Positions 26,889 through 35,886 of a stretch of 64,000 bases of DNA are shown in pieces. This DNA comes from Bacteroidota bacterium (GTDB lineage Bacteria; Bacteroidota; Ignavibacteria; Ignavibacteriales; Melioribacteraceae). Position 1 is the first letter of the stretch; each line of letters starts with the position of its first letter. The notes under the pieces are model-generated. The model had not been told where the DNA came from and did not search any database. It saw nothing but the letters and a program-made list of their open reading frames with translations. The stretch spans positions 416,806-480,805 of the forward strand of contig JAEWUC010000002.1 in NCBI GenBank assembly GCA_023397505.1. Direction: 5' to 3'. A program made the translations under genes and the position numbers.

Positions 26889-27555
26889 CCATATTATTTT
26901 CTTCAATCATTTCCGGATTGCCTTCTTCATTCTCAGCTATTTCCTCTTCCATTTTTTCTTCCATGCCGATCATCATAATTCTTCTTTTCTGTTCTAAGAA
27001 ATCTTCGTCTTTCATAATTTCATCAATTTCGCGCGGTTTCGGCAGATCGGTGATATTTCTTAAACCAAAATACTTTAGAAATTCATCTGTAGTAATATAT
27101 AGCAGTGGTCTTCCTACGGTATCCGCCCTGCCTTGTATAGTTATAAGATTTTTTTCGAGCAAAGTATTTAATGTATAATCCGAATTTACACCACGGATAG
27201 TTTCAAGTTCAGGTTTTGTTAAAGGCTGCTTATAAGCAATAATAGCAAGGGTTTCCAGCGCTGCCTGACTTAAACGACGTTTGCTTTTTTCGGTAGAAAG
27301 ATATCCAACATATTTTGCATTGTCGGGTTTTGTAGCATAGATAAAACCGCCGGCAATTTTAAGAATAGTAAAAGCATTTCCGTTTTGTTCATATTTTGAA
27401 TTAAGTTCGTCAACCGTGTTTTCTATTTCTTTTTCGTTAATATCAACATCGTTTCCGTCAATACCTTTTATAGCCGTCAATATTTCTTTTGGCGGCAACG
27501 GATCGTCCGAAGCGAATATCAAAGCTTCTATTACCGAGATATATATGTTATCCAT
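26860..27555 (-). CDS. scpB: Segregation and condensation protein B
   Basis: Winged-helix kleisin partner of SMC-ScpA. IEALIFASDDPL, LSQAALETLAIIAYKQPLTKPELETIRGV and GRADTVGRPLLY are family hallmarks. The ATG at 27555 overlaps the scpA stop by 8 bp and is preferred over an ATG nine codons upstream. About 40 C-terminal residues form a very acidic tail (Glu/Asp-rich), beyond the usual ScpB core; such tails are common and likely disordered. Confidence 0.93.
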   Translation of the reverse strand: MDNIYISVIEALIFASDDPLPPKEILTAIKGIDGNDVDINEKEIENTVDELNSKYEQNGNAFTILKIAGGFIYATKPDNAKYVGYLSTEKSKRRLSQAALETLAIIAYKQPLTKPELETIRGVNSDYTLNTLLEKNLITIQGRADTVGRPLLYITTDEFLKYFGLRNITDLPKPREIDEIMKDEDFLEQKRRIMMIGMEEKMEEEIAENEEGNPEMIEENNMDDESENKAE

Positions 27556-28267
27556 TCTGTAATCCGTAAATAGTGAAATCATTTAATGTGTGCGATTCAC
27601 GCAAGCCGATTTTACCTGCTTTAACAAGTTCAAGCATTGCTATAAATGTAACTACAATTTTAAATTTGTCGATTATATCTGTCATCAATTCTATAAAATT
27701 TATGTGGTCTTTACCTTCGAGTTTCGAAGTTATATAATCCATCTGCTCGTCAATTGTTACATTGAATTTCTTGATTTGATGAACCGGTTCGGCGGGCTTT
27801 TCCATCATTACTTTTTTGAATGCTTTTATCAAATCGTAAATCGTAATGTTTTTTAACAGCACACCCAAATCATGAGTAGCTTGTTTTGCATCTTCTTCAA
27901 AATTCCCGCGGTAATTATAATTGCGCATGTTGGATTCCATAAAACTCATTTCTTCCGACATTTCTTTATACCGCTTGTATTCAAGTAGAGCTTTAACTAG
28001 ATCTGCGCGCGGATCAATCTCTTCTCCCTTTTCATCAACTTCCTTCGGCAAAAGCATTTTCACTTTAATCTGCATTAAAGTTGCAGCCATCAAAATAAAA
28101 TCGCCTGCAACTTCCAAATCGAGCTGTTCAAGAAGCTGCATGTATTCCATAAATTCCCGCGTAATCTTCGAAATTGGAATATCATAAATATCCAATTCAT
28201 CTCTCTTGATAAAAAAGAGTAATAAATCGAGCGGACCTTCGAATTGAGAAAGATGGATCTTGTACAT
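27548..28267 (-). CDS. scpA: Segregation and condensation protein A (kleisin)
   Basis: Bridges the SMC heads in the bacterial condensin. The N-terminal FEGPLDLLLFFIKRDELDIYDIPI is the ScpA signature. Helical domains LEVAGDFILMAATLMQIK and a C-terminal winged helix (FVTFIAMLELVKAGKI-like) follow. At 239 aa the length is normal. Its ATG shares a base with the trpS stop, so trpS, scpA, scpB, rluB and dacB form one transcription unit. Confidence 0.94.
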   Translation of the reverse strand: MYKIHLSQFEGPLDLLLFFIKRDELDIYDIPISKITREFMEYMQLLEQLDLEVAGDFILMAATLMQIKVKMLLPKEVDEKGEEIDPRADLVKALLEYKRYKEMSEEMSFMESNMRNYNYRGNFEEDAKQATHDLGVLLKNITIYDLIKAFKKVMMEKPAEPVHQIKKFNVTIDEQMDYITSKLEGKDHINFIELMTDIIDKFKIVVTFIAMLELVKAGKIGLRESHTLNDFTIYGLQNG

Positions 28268-29244
28268 TAACCCAACTTCATTTTGTTGTGAACTTCATTC
28301 ATCGTAATAACTGCAACTTCCTTCGCCTGTTTTTCGCCTTCTGCTAATATTTGTTTTACTTCATCAATATTATTTTCGTAATGTTTTCTTCTATCAATTA
28401 TCGGTGCAAGGAATTTATTCATTTTTTCAGCACAGTTTGTTTTACACGCAACACAACCGAGTACACCGCTTCGGCAGTCGGTTTCAATCTGAGGAATTTC
28501 TTCCGGATTAAATTTTTTGTGATAAGTAAAGACCAAACATACTTCGGGTCTGCCGGGATCATTCTTTCTTAATTTCTGCGGATCGGTAACGGCTTTTCTT
28601 AACTTCTGATTCACAATTTCCGGTTCATCGGATAATAAAATTGTGTTACCCAATGATTTGCTCATCTTAGCGTCGCCGTCCAAACCGGGTAATCTTGCAA
28701 AGTTTGTTAATAAAGCATCCGGTTCCGGGAAAACATCGCCGTATTGATTGTTAAATTTACGGGCTACTTCGCGTGTTATTTCAACATGAGGAACCTGGTC
28801 TTCGCCGACAGGAACGGCTTGCCCTTTATACAATAAAATATCTGCTGCCTGAAGCACAGGATAACCAAGATGTCCATAAATAACATTTTCAATATTAAGA
28901 TCGCGGACTTGTTCTTTAAGCGTTGGATTTCTTTCAAGTCTTGCTTTTGTAATCAGCATCGAAAAAATTAAGAATAATTCCGCGTGCTCTTTTATCTGTG
29001 ATTGTCTGAAAAACGGTGATTTATTTGGATCCAATCCTGTAGCGAGCCAATCAATTACCATATCGATTGTGTTGTTGTAAATTTGATCTGTAGATAAATC
29101 CGTGGTTAAAACATGATAATCCGCAATTAAATGATAGCTTTCATACACATCCTGAAGTTTAATCCAGTTTTCGAGAGCGCCGACATAGTGACCAATATGA
29201 AGCTTGCCTGTAGGGCGCATTCCGCTTAAAATACGTTTTTTCAT
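28267..29244 (-). CDS. trpS: Tryptophanyl-tRNA synthetase
   Basis: Class I synthetase charging tRNA-Trp. The HIGH motif (KLHIGHYVGAL, about residues 15-25) and KMSKSLGN are present, with 325 aa as expected. The C-terminal portion carries a GVLGCVACKTNCAEKMN stretch with three cysteines, found in one TrpRS branch and possibly a metal or cluster site. It starts the trpS-scpAB-rluB-dacB unit. Confidence 0.95.
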   Translation of the reverse strand: MKKRILSGMRPTGKLHIGHYVGALENWIKLQDVYESYHLIADYHVLTTDLSTDQIYNNTIDMVIDWLATGLDPNKSPFFRQSQIKEHAELFLIFSMLITKARLERNPTLKEQVRDLNIENVIYGHLGYPVLQAADILLYKGQAVPVGEDQVPHVEITREVARKFNNQYGDVFPEPDALLTNFARLPGLDGDAKMSKSLGNTILLSDEPEIVNQKLRKAVTDPQKLRKNDPGRPEVCLVFTYHKKFNPEEIPQIETDCRSGVLGCVACKTNCAEKMNKFLAPIIDRRKHYENNIDEVKQILAEGEKQAKEVAVITMNEVHNKMKLG

Positions 29245-29321
29245 AATAGAATATATTTCCGGTTATTGAACGGTGCAAAAATAATGAAAAATTCAGTTAC
29301 ATCCGCTTTGAAGTGGTTTTA

Positions 29322-29747
29322 CTAGTGGAATAAATATGGTTTCCATGTGTCCTCCAGTCTCCCGACGGTAGATTTAATGAATAAAATATGATTTGGCGTG
29401 TACGGCTTGATTCTAAGTTTAAAATTAGCTTCTTCCAAAGTTCTGTCGCCTTTGCGGTTATTACACGGCAAACATGCCGCTACAAGATTATCCCAGCTGT
29501 CATCCCCGCCTTTTGATTTTGGGATTATATGGTCGATAGTTAAAGGTAAATCGGCACGACCGCAATAAGCGCATTTATGACCATCTCGTTTTAAAATATT
29601 TCTTCTTGTAAGAATTATTTTTTTATACGGTACTTTGATATAATCATTTAACCTTATTACACTTGGCCATTCGAAAGACGATTTAACGGTATGGATTTTT
29701 TTCTTTTGGTTATCAACAACAAGCTCAGCTTTGCCGAGAATTATCAA
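29322..29747 (-). CDS. HNH endonuclease; N-terminal start unresolved
   Basis: HNH nuclease-fold protein. CAYCGRADLPLTIDHIIPKSKGG holds the first Cys pair and the His-Asp-His metal site, and the second Cys pair is in CLPCNNRKGD. The role is unknown; this stand-alone ~165-aa family is common in Bacteroidota-type genomes. The only in-frame NTG start (TTG, 29747) would give 141 aa, yet the frame stays open upstream to 29855. There it encodes NAKVLLLNQSYEPL and the rest of a 24-residue block that fits the family N-terminus. No ATG, GTG or TTG exists in that extension. This implies a non-standard start, a sequence error or a decayed gene. Confidence 0.8.
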   Translation of the reverse strand: MIILGKAELVVDNQKKKIHTVKSSFEWPSVIRLNDYIKVPYKKIILTRRNILKRDGHKCAYCGRADLPLTIDHIIPKSKGGDDSWDNLVAACLPCNNRKGDRTLEEANFKLRIKPYTPNHILFIKSTVGRLEDTWKPYLFH

Positions 29748-29953
29748 TACAATTGCTTTTTTAACATTGCAGATAGTTAATGGTTCGTAGCTTTGATTGA
29801 GTAGAAGAACTTTTGCGTTAAGCGATCCGTTTGTAGAAAACTTCCTTTCGAAGACTTACCTCCCAAATGAAATCCCTTGTAAAATAAAGATTTTATATCA
29901 TTACCCTTTCGAGTTGATGCAAATATCGCAATTAAAATTATTTAATGAAAGAG

Positions 29954-31057
29954 CTAATCTTTTCTTTTTGAAATAATTCCGCCGCATAAAACATAGCCCA
30001 TCTCATCGTAAAGAACTAAAGATTGACCCGGAGTTACTGCATTTTTTGGTTCTAAAAATTTAATTATAACTTCATTCTCGTTAGCTTCTATAACTTCAGC
30101 CGAAGTGGCTTTATCTGAATAACGAATCTTACAAAAAACAATTTCACCTTTTTTCAATTCGTCTTTGCTTACATAATTTATATCGTTTGCAAAAACCATA
30201 TTTTCCAGTAATTCATCCTTATCTGCAATTTCAACAACGTTATTTTTGTCATCAATGCTTTTTACATAAACCGGGGTGCCAAGCGAAATTCCAAGTCCGC
30301 GTCTTTGTCCGACAGTATAAAATGGAATTCCTCTATGATTCCCGACTTTCTTTCCATGATAAACAATATCACCACCTTCAATTTTATCTATTACATCAGG
30401 AATTCTTTCGCGTAAAAATCTTTCATAATTATCATCGGCAACAAAACATATTTCCTGGCTATCGGGTTTGGATGCTGTTTTCAAACCGAATTCTTCCGCA
30501 AGTTTTCTGACTTCAATTTTATCTAAGTTACCGAGCGGGAATAATGTTCTGCTCAAACTTTCCTGTGTTAATCCCCACAATGCGTAGGTCTGGTCTTTGC
30601 GGTTATCTTTCGAATAACGAAGCGAATAACGGTTTAATGTTTCGTTAAATTCCACAATTGCATAATGACCTGTCGCAACATATTTTGCATCGAGTGAGTC
30701 GGCTTTTTTAAGAAGTTCTTCCCATTTTATTTTGCGGTTACAAACAACGCATGGATTGGGAGTACGTCCGTTTAAGTATTCTTCAACAAAATTATCAATA
30801 ACTGCTTCTTCAAATGCCTTTGTGAAATCAACAGTATAATGCGGAATGCCGAAAGACATGGCAACATTTTTAGCATCGAAAATTGCATCGAGAGAACAAC
30901 AGCCAGATTCATGTTTGGGCGCACCGCCGACTTCCATAAATCCCCAAGTTTTCATCGTAATGCCAATTACTTCGTACCCTTGTTTGTGCAAAAGTGCAGC
31001 AGCAACTGATGAATCTACACCACCGCTCATTGCAACTATTACTCGTTTTTCGTTCAA
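29954..31057 (-). CDS. mnmA: tRNA 2-thiouridylase MnmA
   Basis: Thiolates U34 of Lys, Glu and Gln tRNAs. The PP-loop SGGVDS is at residues 11-16. The catalytic cysteine pair is Cys103 (NPCVVCN) and Cys204 (SQEICFV). The central domain and C-terminal barrel (GQRRGLGISLG) bring it to 367 aa. The start is TTG, supported by AAAGG seven bases upstream. The 200 bp downstream of it hold the leader and the open N-terminal extension of the HNH gene. Confidence 0.95.
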   Translation of the reverse strand: MNEKRVIVAMSGGVDSSVAAALLHKQGYEVIGITMKTWGFMEVGGAPKHESGCCSLDAIFDAKNVAMSFGIPHYTVDFTKAFEEAVIDNFVEEYLNGRTPNPCVVCNRKIKWEELLKKADSLDAKYVATGHYAIVEFNETLNRYSLRYSKDNRKDQTYALWGLTQESLSRTLFPLGNLDKIEVRKLAEEFGLKTASKPDSQEICFVADDNYERFLRERIPDVIDKIEGGDIVYHGKKVGNHRGIPFYTVGQRRGLGISLGTPVYVKSIDDKNNVVEIADKDELLENMVFANDINYVSKDELKKGEIVFCKIRYSDKATSAEVIEANENEVIIKFLEPKNAVTPGQSLVLYDEMGYVLCGGIISKRKD

Positions 31058-31138
31058 AATCGCCTTTCTTATTAAGACTATTAATCCTTTAACAGCAAAT
31101 ATATGGATTTAGTTTTGTTTTGAAAAATTTTAGACTTG

Positions 31139-31537
31139 TTATGATTTTGAATTGATTGAATTTTTTGTGGAATGCAGAATTGCAACACAAGCTACATAAT
31201 TATCCGAATGACTCATAGAAATTTTTAACTCTTTATCTTCATTAAGATAGTCTTTTAATGCCCCGAATAATTTTGCTTTTGGAAGTCCGTTTACTTCGTT
31301 ATAAATCTCAATATCCTGCCAACTGTAAACAGTATCCGTATCTGAAGAAAGTGCTTTATAAATTGCTTCTTTAGCGGCAAACCTTGCGGCAAAATGCTGG
31401 TATTTATTTTTTTTAGAAATAGAATATTCGATTTCGGTTCTTGTAAAAACTTTGCTCAAAAATTTTTCACCAAATTCATCAACACTTTTCTTAATACGTT
31501 CAATTTCGATTATGTCAATGCCGATGCCTAAAACCAT
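31139..31537 (-). CDS. acpS: Holo-[acyl-carrier-protein] synthase
   Basis: Transfers phosphopantetheine from CoA to acyl carrier protein. GIGIDIIEIERI holds the first Mg ligand Asp, and FAARFAAKEAIYKAL supplies the Glu and Lys of the second motif. It is 132 aa from the ATG at 31537, normal for AcpS. A GTG one codon upstream is a possible alternative. It follows the MCE gene by about 20 bp. Confidence 0.93.
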   Translation of the reverse strand: MVLGIGIDIIEIERIKKSVDEFGEKFLSKVFTRTEIEYSISKKNKYQHFAARFAAKEAIYKALSSDTDTVYSWQDIEIYNEVNGLPKAKLFGALKDYLNEDKELKISMSHSDNYVACVAILHSTKNSINSKS

Positions 31538-31558
31538 CACGATCTCTCATTTTACATT

Positions 31559-32473
31559 TTAGAAAAGATTAATATCGGCATCTACTTTTATTCCTTCTTT
31601 CTTGAGTTGATCAAGCAAAAGCTCAGAAAGGTTTTTTAGATTTTTAACCGATGTTTTCAAATCATCCATCATTTCTTTGTCATTAATAGCTTTGCCAAGA
31701 TTATTTTCACCCCTGTCGATTTTAGTTAAGAATTCATTAACATTATTAATCAGAATTTTCGAACGGTCAAGTGTTTCTTTTAGAGTAGAAATAGTTTGTT
31801 TAATGGAATCTTTATTTTCAACCATGAATGAATTAACCGATAAAGCAAGCTCGTTCCCGGTTTTTAAAAGTTTATTGATTTCATCTTTATTAGCTAAAAG
31901 AACAGAATTTAAATTTTTTGTAAGAATTTTAAGATTATTAACAGATGTTTTTAAATCCGTCTCAAATTTTTCATCGGCAAAAGTTTTATTTAAATATGAC
32001 AGAGAGATTTTTACTTCTTTAACAACATCGATTAAATCGTCCTGTACCCTTCCAAACACAGCCATAGCCGAGGCGATATCGCCCAATGTTTCGCCCTTTT
32101 GAGACAAAGAATAATTTAATTCCCTTTCTGTAAAGCCCGGATTTATTTCAACTTTTTTACCGCCCATCAAATCAAGCATCATGATTGAGAATTTTGCATC
32201 CTCTTTCAAAGAAACATCGCTATCGAGATTTAATAAAACGAAAACACTTGGACCTTCAACTTTTATATCATCTACATAACCTTTTCTTACACCGTTAATC
32301 GTTACTTGATCGCCAATTTCGAGACCGGCAACAGAATTAAATTCAACCTTTATTTCTTTGCGGCCGGAATCTACCGTGAAATTTTTAGCCCAGCCGAATA
32401 CCCATAATAAAATTATTATACCGATCAATACTGTAATGCCGACTTTTATTTCAGTTTTTCTTTGGTCTTTCAT
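31559..32473 (-). CDS. MCE (MlaD-like) family protein
   Basis: Periplasmic lipid-transport type protein anchored by one N-terminal helix (about 10-28). The MlaD/MCE domain follows (VEFNSVAGLEIGDQVTINGVRKGYVDDI, about 40-120), ending in EINPG. The C-terminal 170 residues form a long helical region rich in Leu and Lys, as in MCE proteins that assemble a tunnel. No MlaE permease or MlaF ATPase lies nearby. It overlaps the preceding 117-aa gene by 4 bp. Confidence 0.88.
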   Translation of the reverse strand: MKDQRKTEIKVGITVLIGIIILLWVFGWAKNFTVDSGRKEIKVEFNSVAGLEIGDQVTINGVRKGYVDDIKVEGPSVFVLLNLDSDVSLKEDAKFSIMMLDLMGGKKVEINPGFTERELNYSLSQKGETLGDIASAMAVFGRVQDDLIDVVKEVKISLSYLNKTFADEKFETDLKTSVNNLKILTKNLNSVLLANKDEINKLLKTGNELALSVNSFMVENKDSIKQTISTLKETLDRSKILINNVNEFLTKIDRGENNLGKAINDKEMMDDLKTSVKNLKNLSELLLDQLKKEGIKVDADINLF

Positions 32474-32823
32474 TTTACAATTGCCATATTTTTTAATGCT
32501 ATAAATTCAATTGAATCGATTGAGTTGTCTTTAATGAAATAATCGGCTTGTTTTACAATATTTCCGAATTTTTCCATTGCTTTTTCAAAGTCTTCATGTT
32601 TTGTTAATTCAGCTTGTTCCGAAAGTAAAGTTCTAATCGAATCTTTATAAGTTGATTGCGAAATCGAATCAATTTTCCCGTTAATTTCATCAAGCATGAC
32701 ATTAACAATTTTTTCTTTGCCGAAATTTTTTATTTCGTGCGAATAAGTTTTATATAAATAAAAAGCCACTCCAATAGTAATAGTAAGAAAAATTATACCG
32801 CTAAAAAAACATCCCCGCTTCAT
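32470..32823 (-). CDS. Membrane-anchored small protein, unknown (117 aa)
   Basis: Family not recognised. A single N-terminal helix (about residues 7-23) is followed by a charged, mostly helical domain without cysteines or obvious motifs. It is sandwiched between the CNNM-type gene and the MCE gene with 4-bp overlaps on both sides, so all three are translationally coupled. A role as accessory to the MCE transporter is a guess from position only. Confidence 0.65.
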   Translation of the reverse strand: MKRGCFFSGIIFLTITIGVAFYLYKTYSHEIKNFGKEKIVNVMLDEINGKIDSISQSTYKDSIRTLLSEQAELTKHEDFEKAMEKFGNIVKQADYFIKDNSIDSIEFIALKNMAIVK

Positions 32824-34112
32824 TCTAAACCGATGTCCGAAAGTTTTTCGATAAGAATTTTATTAATTCTTTTATTAAGAACGTCTTTAACCGTAAATCT
32901 AAAATTGTTTTGAACGAATTGGAAGCCCTGTGAAGGAATCATACCTGCATGATTAAGGATAAAACCGCCCACGGTGTCGTAATCTTCATTTTCAGAAGAA
33001 AAATCATGATCCAGCAATTCATTCAATTCATCTATTGAAATTTTCCCAAGTACGAGATAAGAATTGTCATTCAATACTGTAACCGGGTTTTCTTCTTTGT
33101 CAAATTCATCACGGATGTCGCCGACAATTTCTTCGAGAATATCTTCTAAAGAAACCAAACCGGCAGTTCCTCCATATTCGTCAACAACAATTCCAAGATG
33201 CATGTTTTTCTCCTGGAAATCATGAAGAAGATTATTTATCAATATTGATTCCGGAACAAACATTGCCTCCCGCGCTATTTTTCTTAGTGATAAACTTTTT
33301 CTCATCATTTCGTTTTTAAGATACGGAAGCAAATCTTTAGCGAAAATGACACCGACTATTTTATCTAAATTATTTTCGTACAATGGAATTCTACTGTGTC
33401 CCGATGAAGTAATGATATTCATGAGTTCTTCAAAATTTGCATCGACTGAAACAGCAGTGATATCTACTCTTGGCGTCATAACTTCGCGGGCTGTAACAGT
33501 TTTGAATGAAACTATGCCTTGAATTAGCTCGTGTTCGCCTTCTTCCAATGTACCTTTTTCAATTCCTAAATCAGCAAGTTCACTAATCTCGGAATCCTTT
33601 AATATTGTTCTGGATTTGTATTTGTTAATTTTTGAAGTAGTTATCCTAAGTACATCGGCTAAAAATTTTGAAATTGGATAGAAGACAATACTAATCCAAT
33701 ACAAGGGTATAGCGGCTAATCTTGCAAATTTTTCTGGATACTTGTTTGCCCAAAGTTTAGGGGTTATTTCACCAATTAATAGAATCAATGCTGTCAATAT
33801 TACTATCTGGATTAAAACAGCAACTTCTTCCGAGATTCCAAAAACATTCGCAGAATCTAATGCTATTATTACACCGATAATTGAAGCCGAAACGTTTACA
33901 ATTGTATTGCCAAGAAGAATTGTTACCAATAATCTGCGAGGATTATCAAGTAGAGTTTGAATATAACTCCCGATAATCTTATGGCTTTTCTTAAAATCAC
34001 GTATTTTTTTCTTATCGAAAGAAAATAGTGCAACTTCGGAACCGGAGAAGAATGCTGAAACAATCAAGCAAAAAAACAATCCAGCAATTCTAAAAATCCA
34101 ATCAATATCCAA
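32820..34112 (-). CDS. CNNM/HlyC-CorC family membrane protein
   Basis: A DUF21 (CNNM) membrane domain (about 1-190, four helices, opening with a FFSGSEVALFSFDKKKI-type motif) is followed by two CBS domains (about 205-325) and a C-terminal CorC_HlyC domain (340-425). The family is linked to divalent-cation (Mg/Co) efflux; the older 'hemolysin' label is historical. It is 430 aa and starts with TTG, without a clear Shine-Dalgarno. It is coupled to the 117-aa protein. Confidence 0.9.
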   Translation of the reverse strand: MDIDWIFRIAGLFFCLIVSAFFSGSEVALFSFDKKKIRDFKKSHKIIGSYIQTLLDNPRRLLVTILLGNTIVNVSASIIGVIIALDSANVFGISEEVAVLIQIVILTALILLIGEITPKLWANKYPEKFARLAAIPLYWISIVFYPISKFLADVLRITTSKINKYKSRTILKDSEISELADLGIEKGTLEEGEHELIQGIVSFKTVTAREVMTPRVDITAVSVDANFEELMNIITSSGHSRIPLYENNLDKIVGVIFAKDLLPYLKNEMMRKSLSLRKIAREAMFVPESILINNLLHDFQEKNMHLGIVVDEYGGTAGLVSLEDILEEIVGDIRDEFDKEENPVTVLNDNSYLVLGKISIDELNELLDHDFSSENEDYDTVGGFILNHAGMIPSQGFQFVQNNFRFTVKDVLNKRINKILIEKLSDIGLE

Positions 34113-34145
34113 ATAGTATTTGTCCCAACTAGTTCAACATATCAT

Positions 34146-34568
34146 TTAAAATGGTAAATCGTCGTCTTCAGGGGCAGATGTATTAACAGGTGCATCATAG
34201 GAAGAACTCTTTTCGGAATACGAATCTGAGCCGCCTTCTCTTCCTTCCAGGGGAATAAGTTTCTCACTTATTACTTCGGTGACGTATCTTTTAATCCCTT
34301 CCTTATCAGTATAATCTCTTTTTGTTAAGCGTCCTTCAACATAAAACTTCTTGCCTTTTTTTAACGCTTCTTTATAAAAGTCCGGCAAACTCCATGAAAC
34401 AACATTATGCCAGGTTGTTTCGTTAACCCAGTTGCCGTCTTTGCCTTTGTAACTATTTGTAGTTGCAAGCGAAAAAGTTGTAACGGAAGTATTATTAGTA
34501 GTAAAACGAGTTTCAGCATCGTTACCTAAATTACCTATTAACATAATCTTATTAAGCGAAAATGCCAT
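34146..34568 (-). CDS. ssb: Single-stranded DNA-binding protein
   Basis: OB-fold SSB of 140 aa. MLIGNLGNDAETRFT and the VEGRLTKRDYTDKEG strands are canonical. A short Ser-rich linker leads to the acidic tip DDDLPF, which recruits replication and repair partners. The ATG has AGAGGA upstream. It stands alone, not beside rpsF or rpsR as in many Bacteria. Confidence 0.95.
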   Translation of the reverse strand: MAFSLNKIMLIGNLGNDAETRFTTNNTSVTTFSLATTNSYKGKDGNWVNETTWHNVVSWSLPDFYKEALKKGKKFYVEGRLTKRDYTDKEGIKRYVTEVISEKLIPLEGREGGSDSYSEKSSSYDAPVNTSAPEDDDLPF

Positions 34569-34650
34569 TGATTCCTCTTTTTATTGATATTTCGGTTATA
34601 ATTTAAAATTATTAAATGAATTTCCCAACAAACAAATTATGTTTTCATGA

Positions 34651-35337
34651 TTAAATATTACCAAATAGAAAATATACTATTAGACAACATAAAGGTATCA
34701 AAATATTGTCCATGTCTTTCGGGCTAATTGCTTCTATAATTGTAGTTAGCATGGCACAAATGAAAATTAATTGTATATCTATTTGCCTAAAAAAAATAAA
34801 ACTAAAAAGTAAAGAAGCCAGAAATCCGAAAATAAAAAACGCAATGCTGCCTTCGACGCTTTTTTCAACAAGTATTTTGTACTTGTGGTTTCCAAATTTT
34901 TTACCAAAAACAGGCGCAAGACCGTCTCCCCAACCTAAGAATCCCATAGAGGTTAATGCAACAGGTGAATAGAAATAAAATGTACCCATAATATTCATAA
35001 TAAGAGTAAAGTATAAAGGACCTTTCAAAAGTTCGCTTCGATCGCCGGTGCGTGTCATAGTTTTAACTGCTTTATCTTCCGGTGATGCTGAGAGTCCTTT
35101 TATTAAAAGTAAGATTGTCCAAATAAATGCAGGTGTAATATTTAAATATTTACTCCATTCGGATTGATCATACAAAGGCCAAAAAATTAACCACGATCCG
35201 GCGGCAATATGAACAACTTTGCGTGAAATATCCTGTGAAAAACCTTTCTTCACAGCAAAATCCATTATGCCGACAACTGAAAAAACGTATACTATGCCGA
35301 TCATTGTAACTAAAATATTCTGAATCAAAGGACTCAT
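34651..35337 (-). CDS. Phytol/dolichol-kinase-like (SEC59/VTE5) membrane protein
   Basis: Seven or so membrane helices in 228 aa. The RKVVHIAAGSW segment and GWGDGLAPVFGKKFG cytoplasmic loop resemble CTP-dependent polyprenol/phytol/dolichol kinases related to CDP-diglyceride synthases. Likely substrates are polyprenols or phytol-type alcohols, but this is inferred from motif resemblance only. It starts one base after the SPOR lipoprotein stop. Confidence 0.7.
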   Translation of the reverse strand: MSPLIQNILVTMIGIVYVFSVVGIMDFAVKKGFSQDISRKVVHIAAGSWLIFWPLYDQSEWSKYLNITPAFIWTILLLIKGLSASPEDKAVKTMTRTGDRSELLKGPLYFTLIMNIMGTFYFYSPVALTSMGFLGWGDGLAPVFGKKFGNHKYKILVEKSVEGSIAFFIFGFLASLLFSFIFFRQIDIQLIFICAMLTTIIEAISPKDMDNILIPLCCLIVYFLFGNI

Positions 35338-35338
35338 T

Positions 35339-35824
35339 TCATTCTTCTACCGTTATAATGAAGGCATCCTTAAAAACCGGGATATCCCAAATAGAGTTTC
35401 GTACTTCCTCAGCTTCCTCGCGCGTATTAAATGAAGGTAATTGAACAACAAATAGATTTGTTTGATTGTTAAATGAAATATTCATTTTATGATTAGTTCT
35501 GTATTGATTTTCATTTACAAATCTTTGCGCTCTTTCTTTTGAAGAAAACGCACCAACTTGTACAATATATTTTGCTGTAATTTTTTGTTCTTTATCATTT
35601 GTCGTTGAAGGCGGTAATTTCTCTTCAGGCGGAATAGGGTTAATATTGTTTATTGTTGAAGAATCTTGTTTGGTGGAAACAGAATCGATTTTATCAACAT
35701 CATCAAAAACATATATTTCGGGTTCACTGCTCTTATCTGTTTCTGAAATTTCTTGAGTAGCACTGCAAGCAGTTAGGATAATACTGAAAGCTATAAATAA
35801 AACATTTTTGATTTTCATTTTCAT
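35339..35824 (-). CDS. SPOR-domain lipoprotein
   Basis: A lipoprotein signal with lipobox LTAC (Cys20) is followed by a Ser/Thr/Pro-rich linker and a C-terminal SPOR domain (YIVQVGAFSSKERAQRFV to the end, about 88-161). SPOR domains bind septal glycan lacking stem peptides, so a place in division or septal wall remodelling is plausible. It is 161 aa, transcribed away from the ompP1 terminator. Confidence 0.85.
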   Translation of the reverse strand: MKMKIKNVLFIAFSIILTACSATQEISETDKSSEPEIYVFDDVDKIDSVSTKQDSSTINNINPIPPEEKLPPSTTNDKEQKITAKYIVQVGAFSSKERAQRFVNENQYRTNHKMNISFNNQTNLFVVQLPSFNTREEAEEVRNSIWDIPVFKDAFIITVEE

Positions 35825-35830
35825 TTGCCA

Positions 35831-35867
35831 AAAATAAAGAAGGGATGGAAGAATATACCATCCCTTC
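35831..35867 (-). terminator. Intrinsic terminator after the OmpP1 gene
   Basis: The 10-bp stem GAAGGGATGG / CCATCCCTTC (35839-35848 with 35858-35867) has a 9-nt loop and, read on the - strand, is followed by CTTTATTTTT. It lies between the OmpP1 stop and the SPOR lipoprotein start. Confidence 0.8.
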
Positions 35868-35886
35868 GTAAATATTTAAAAGAGAA

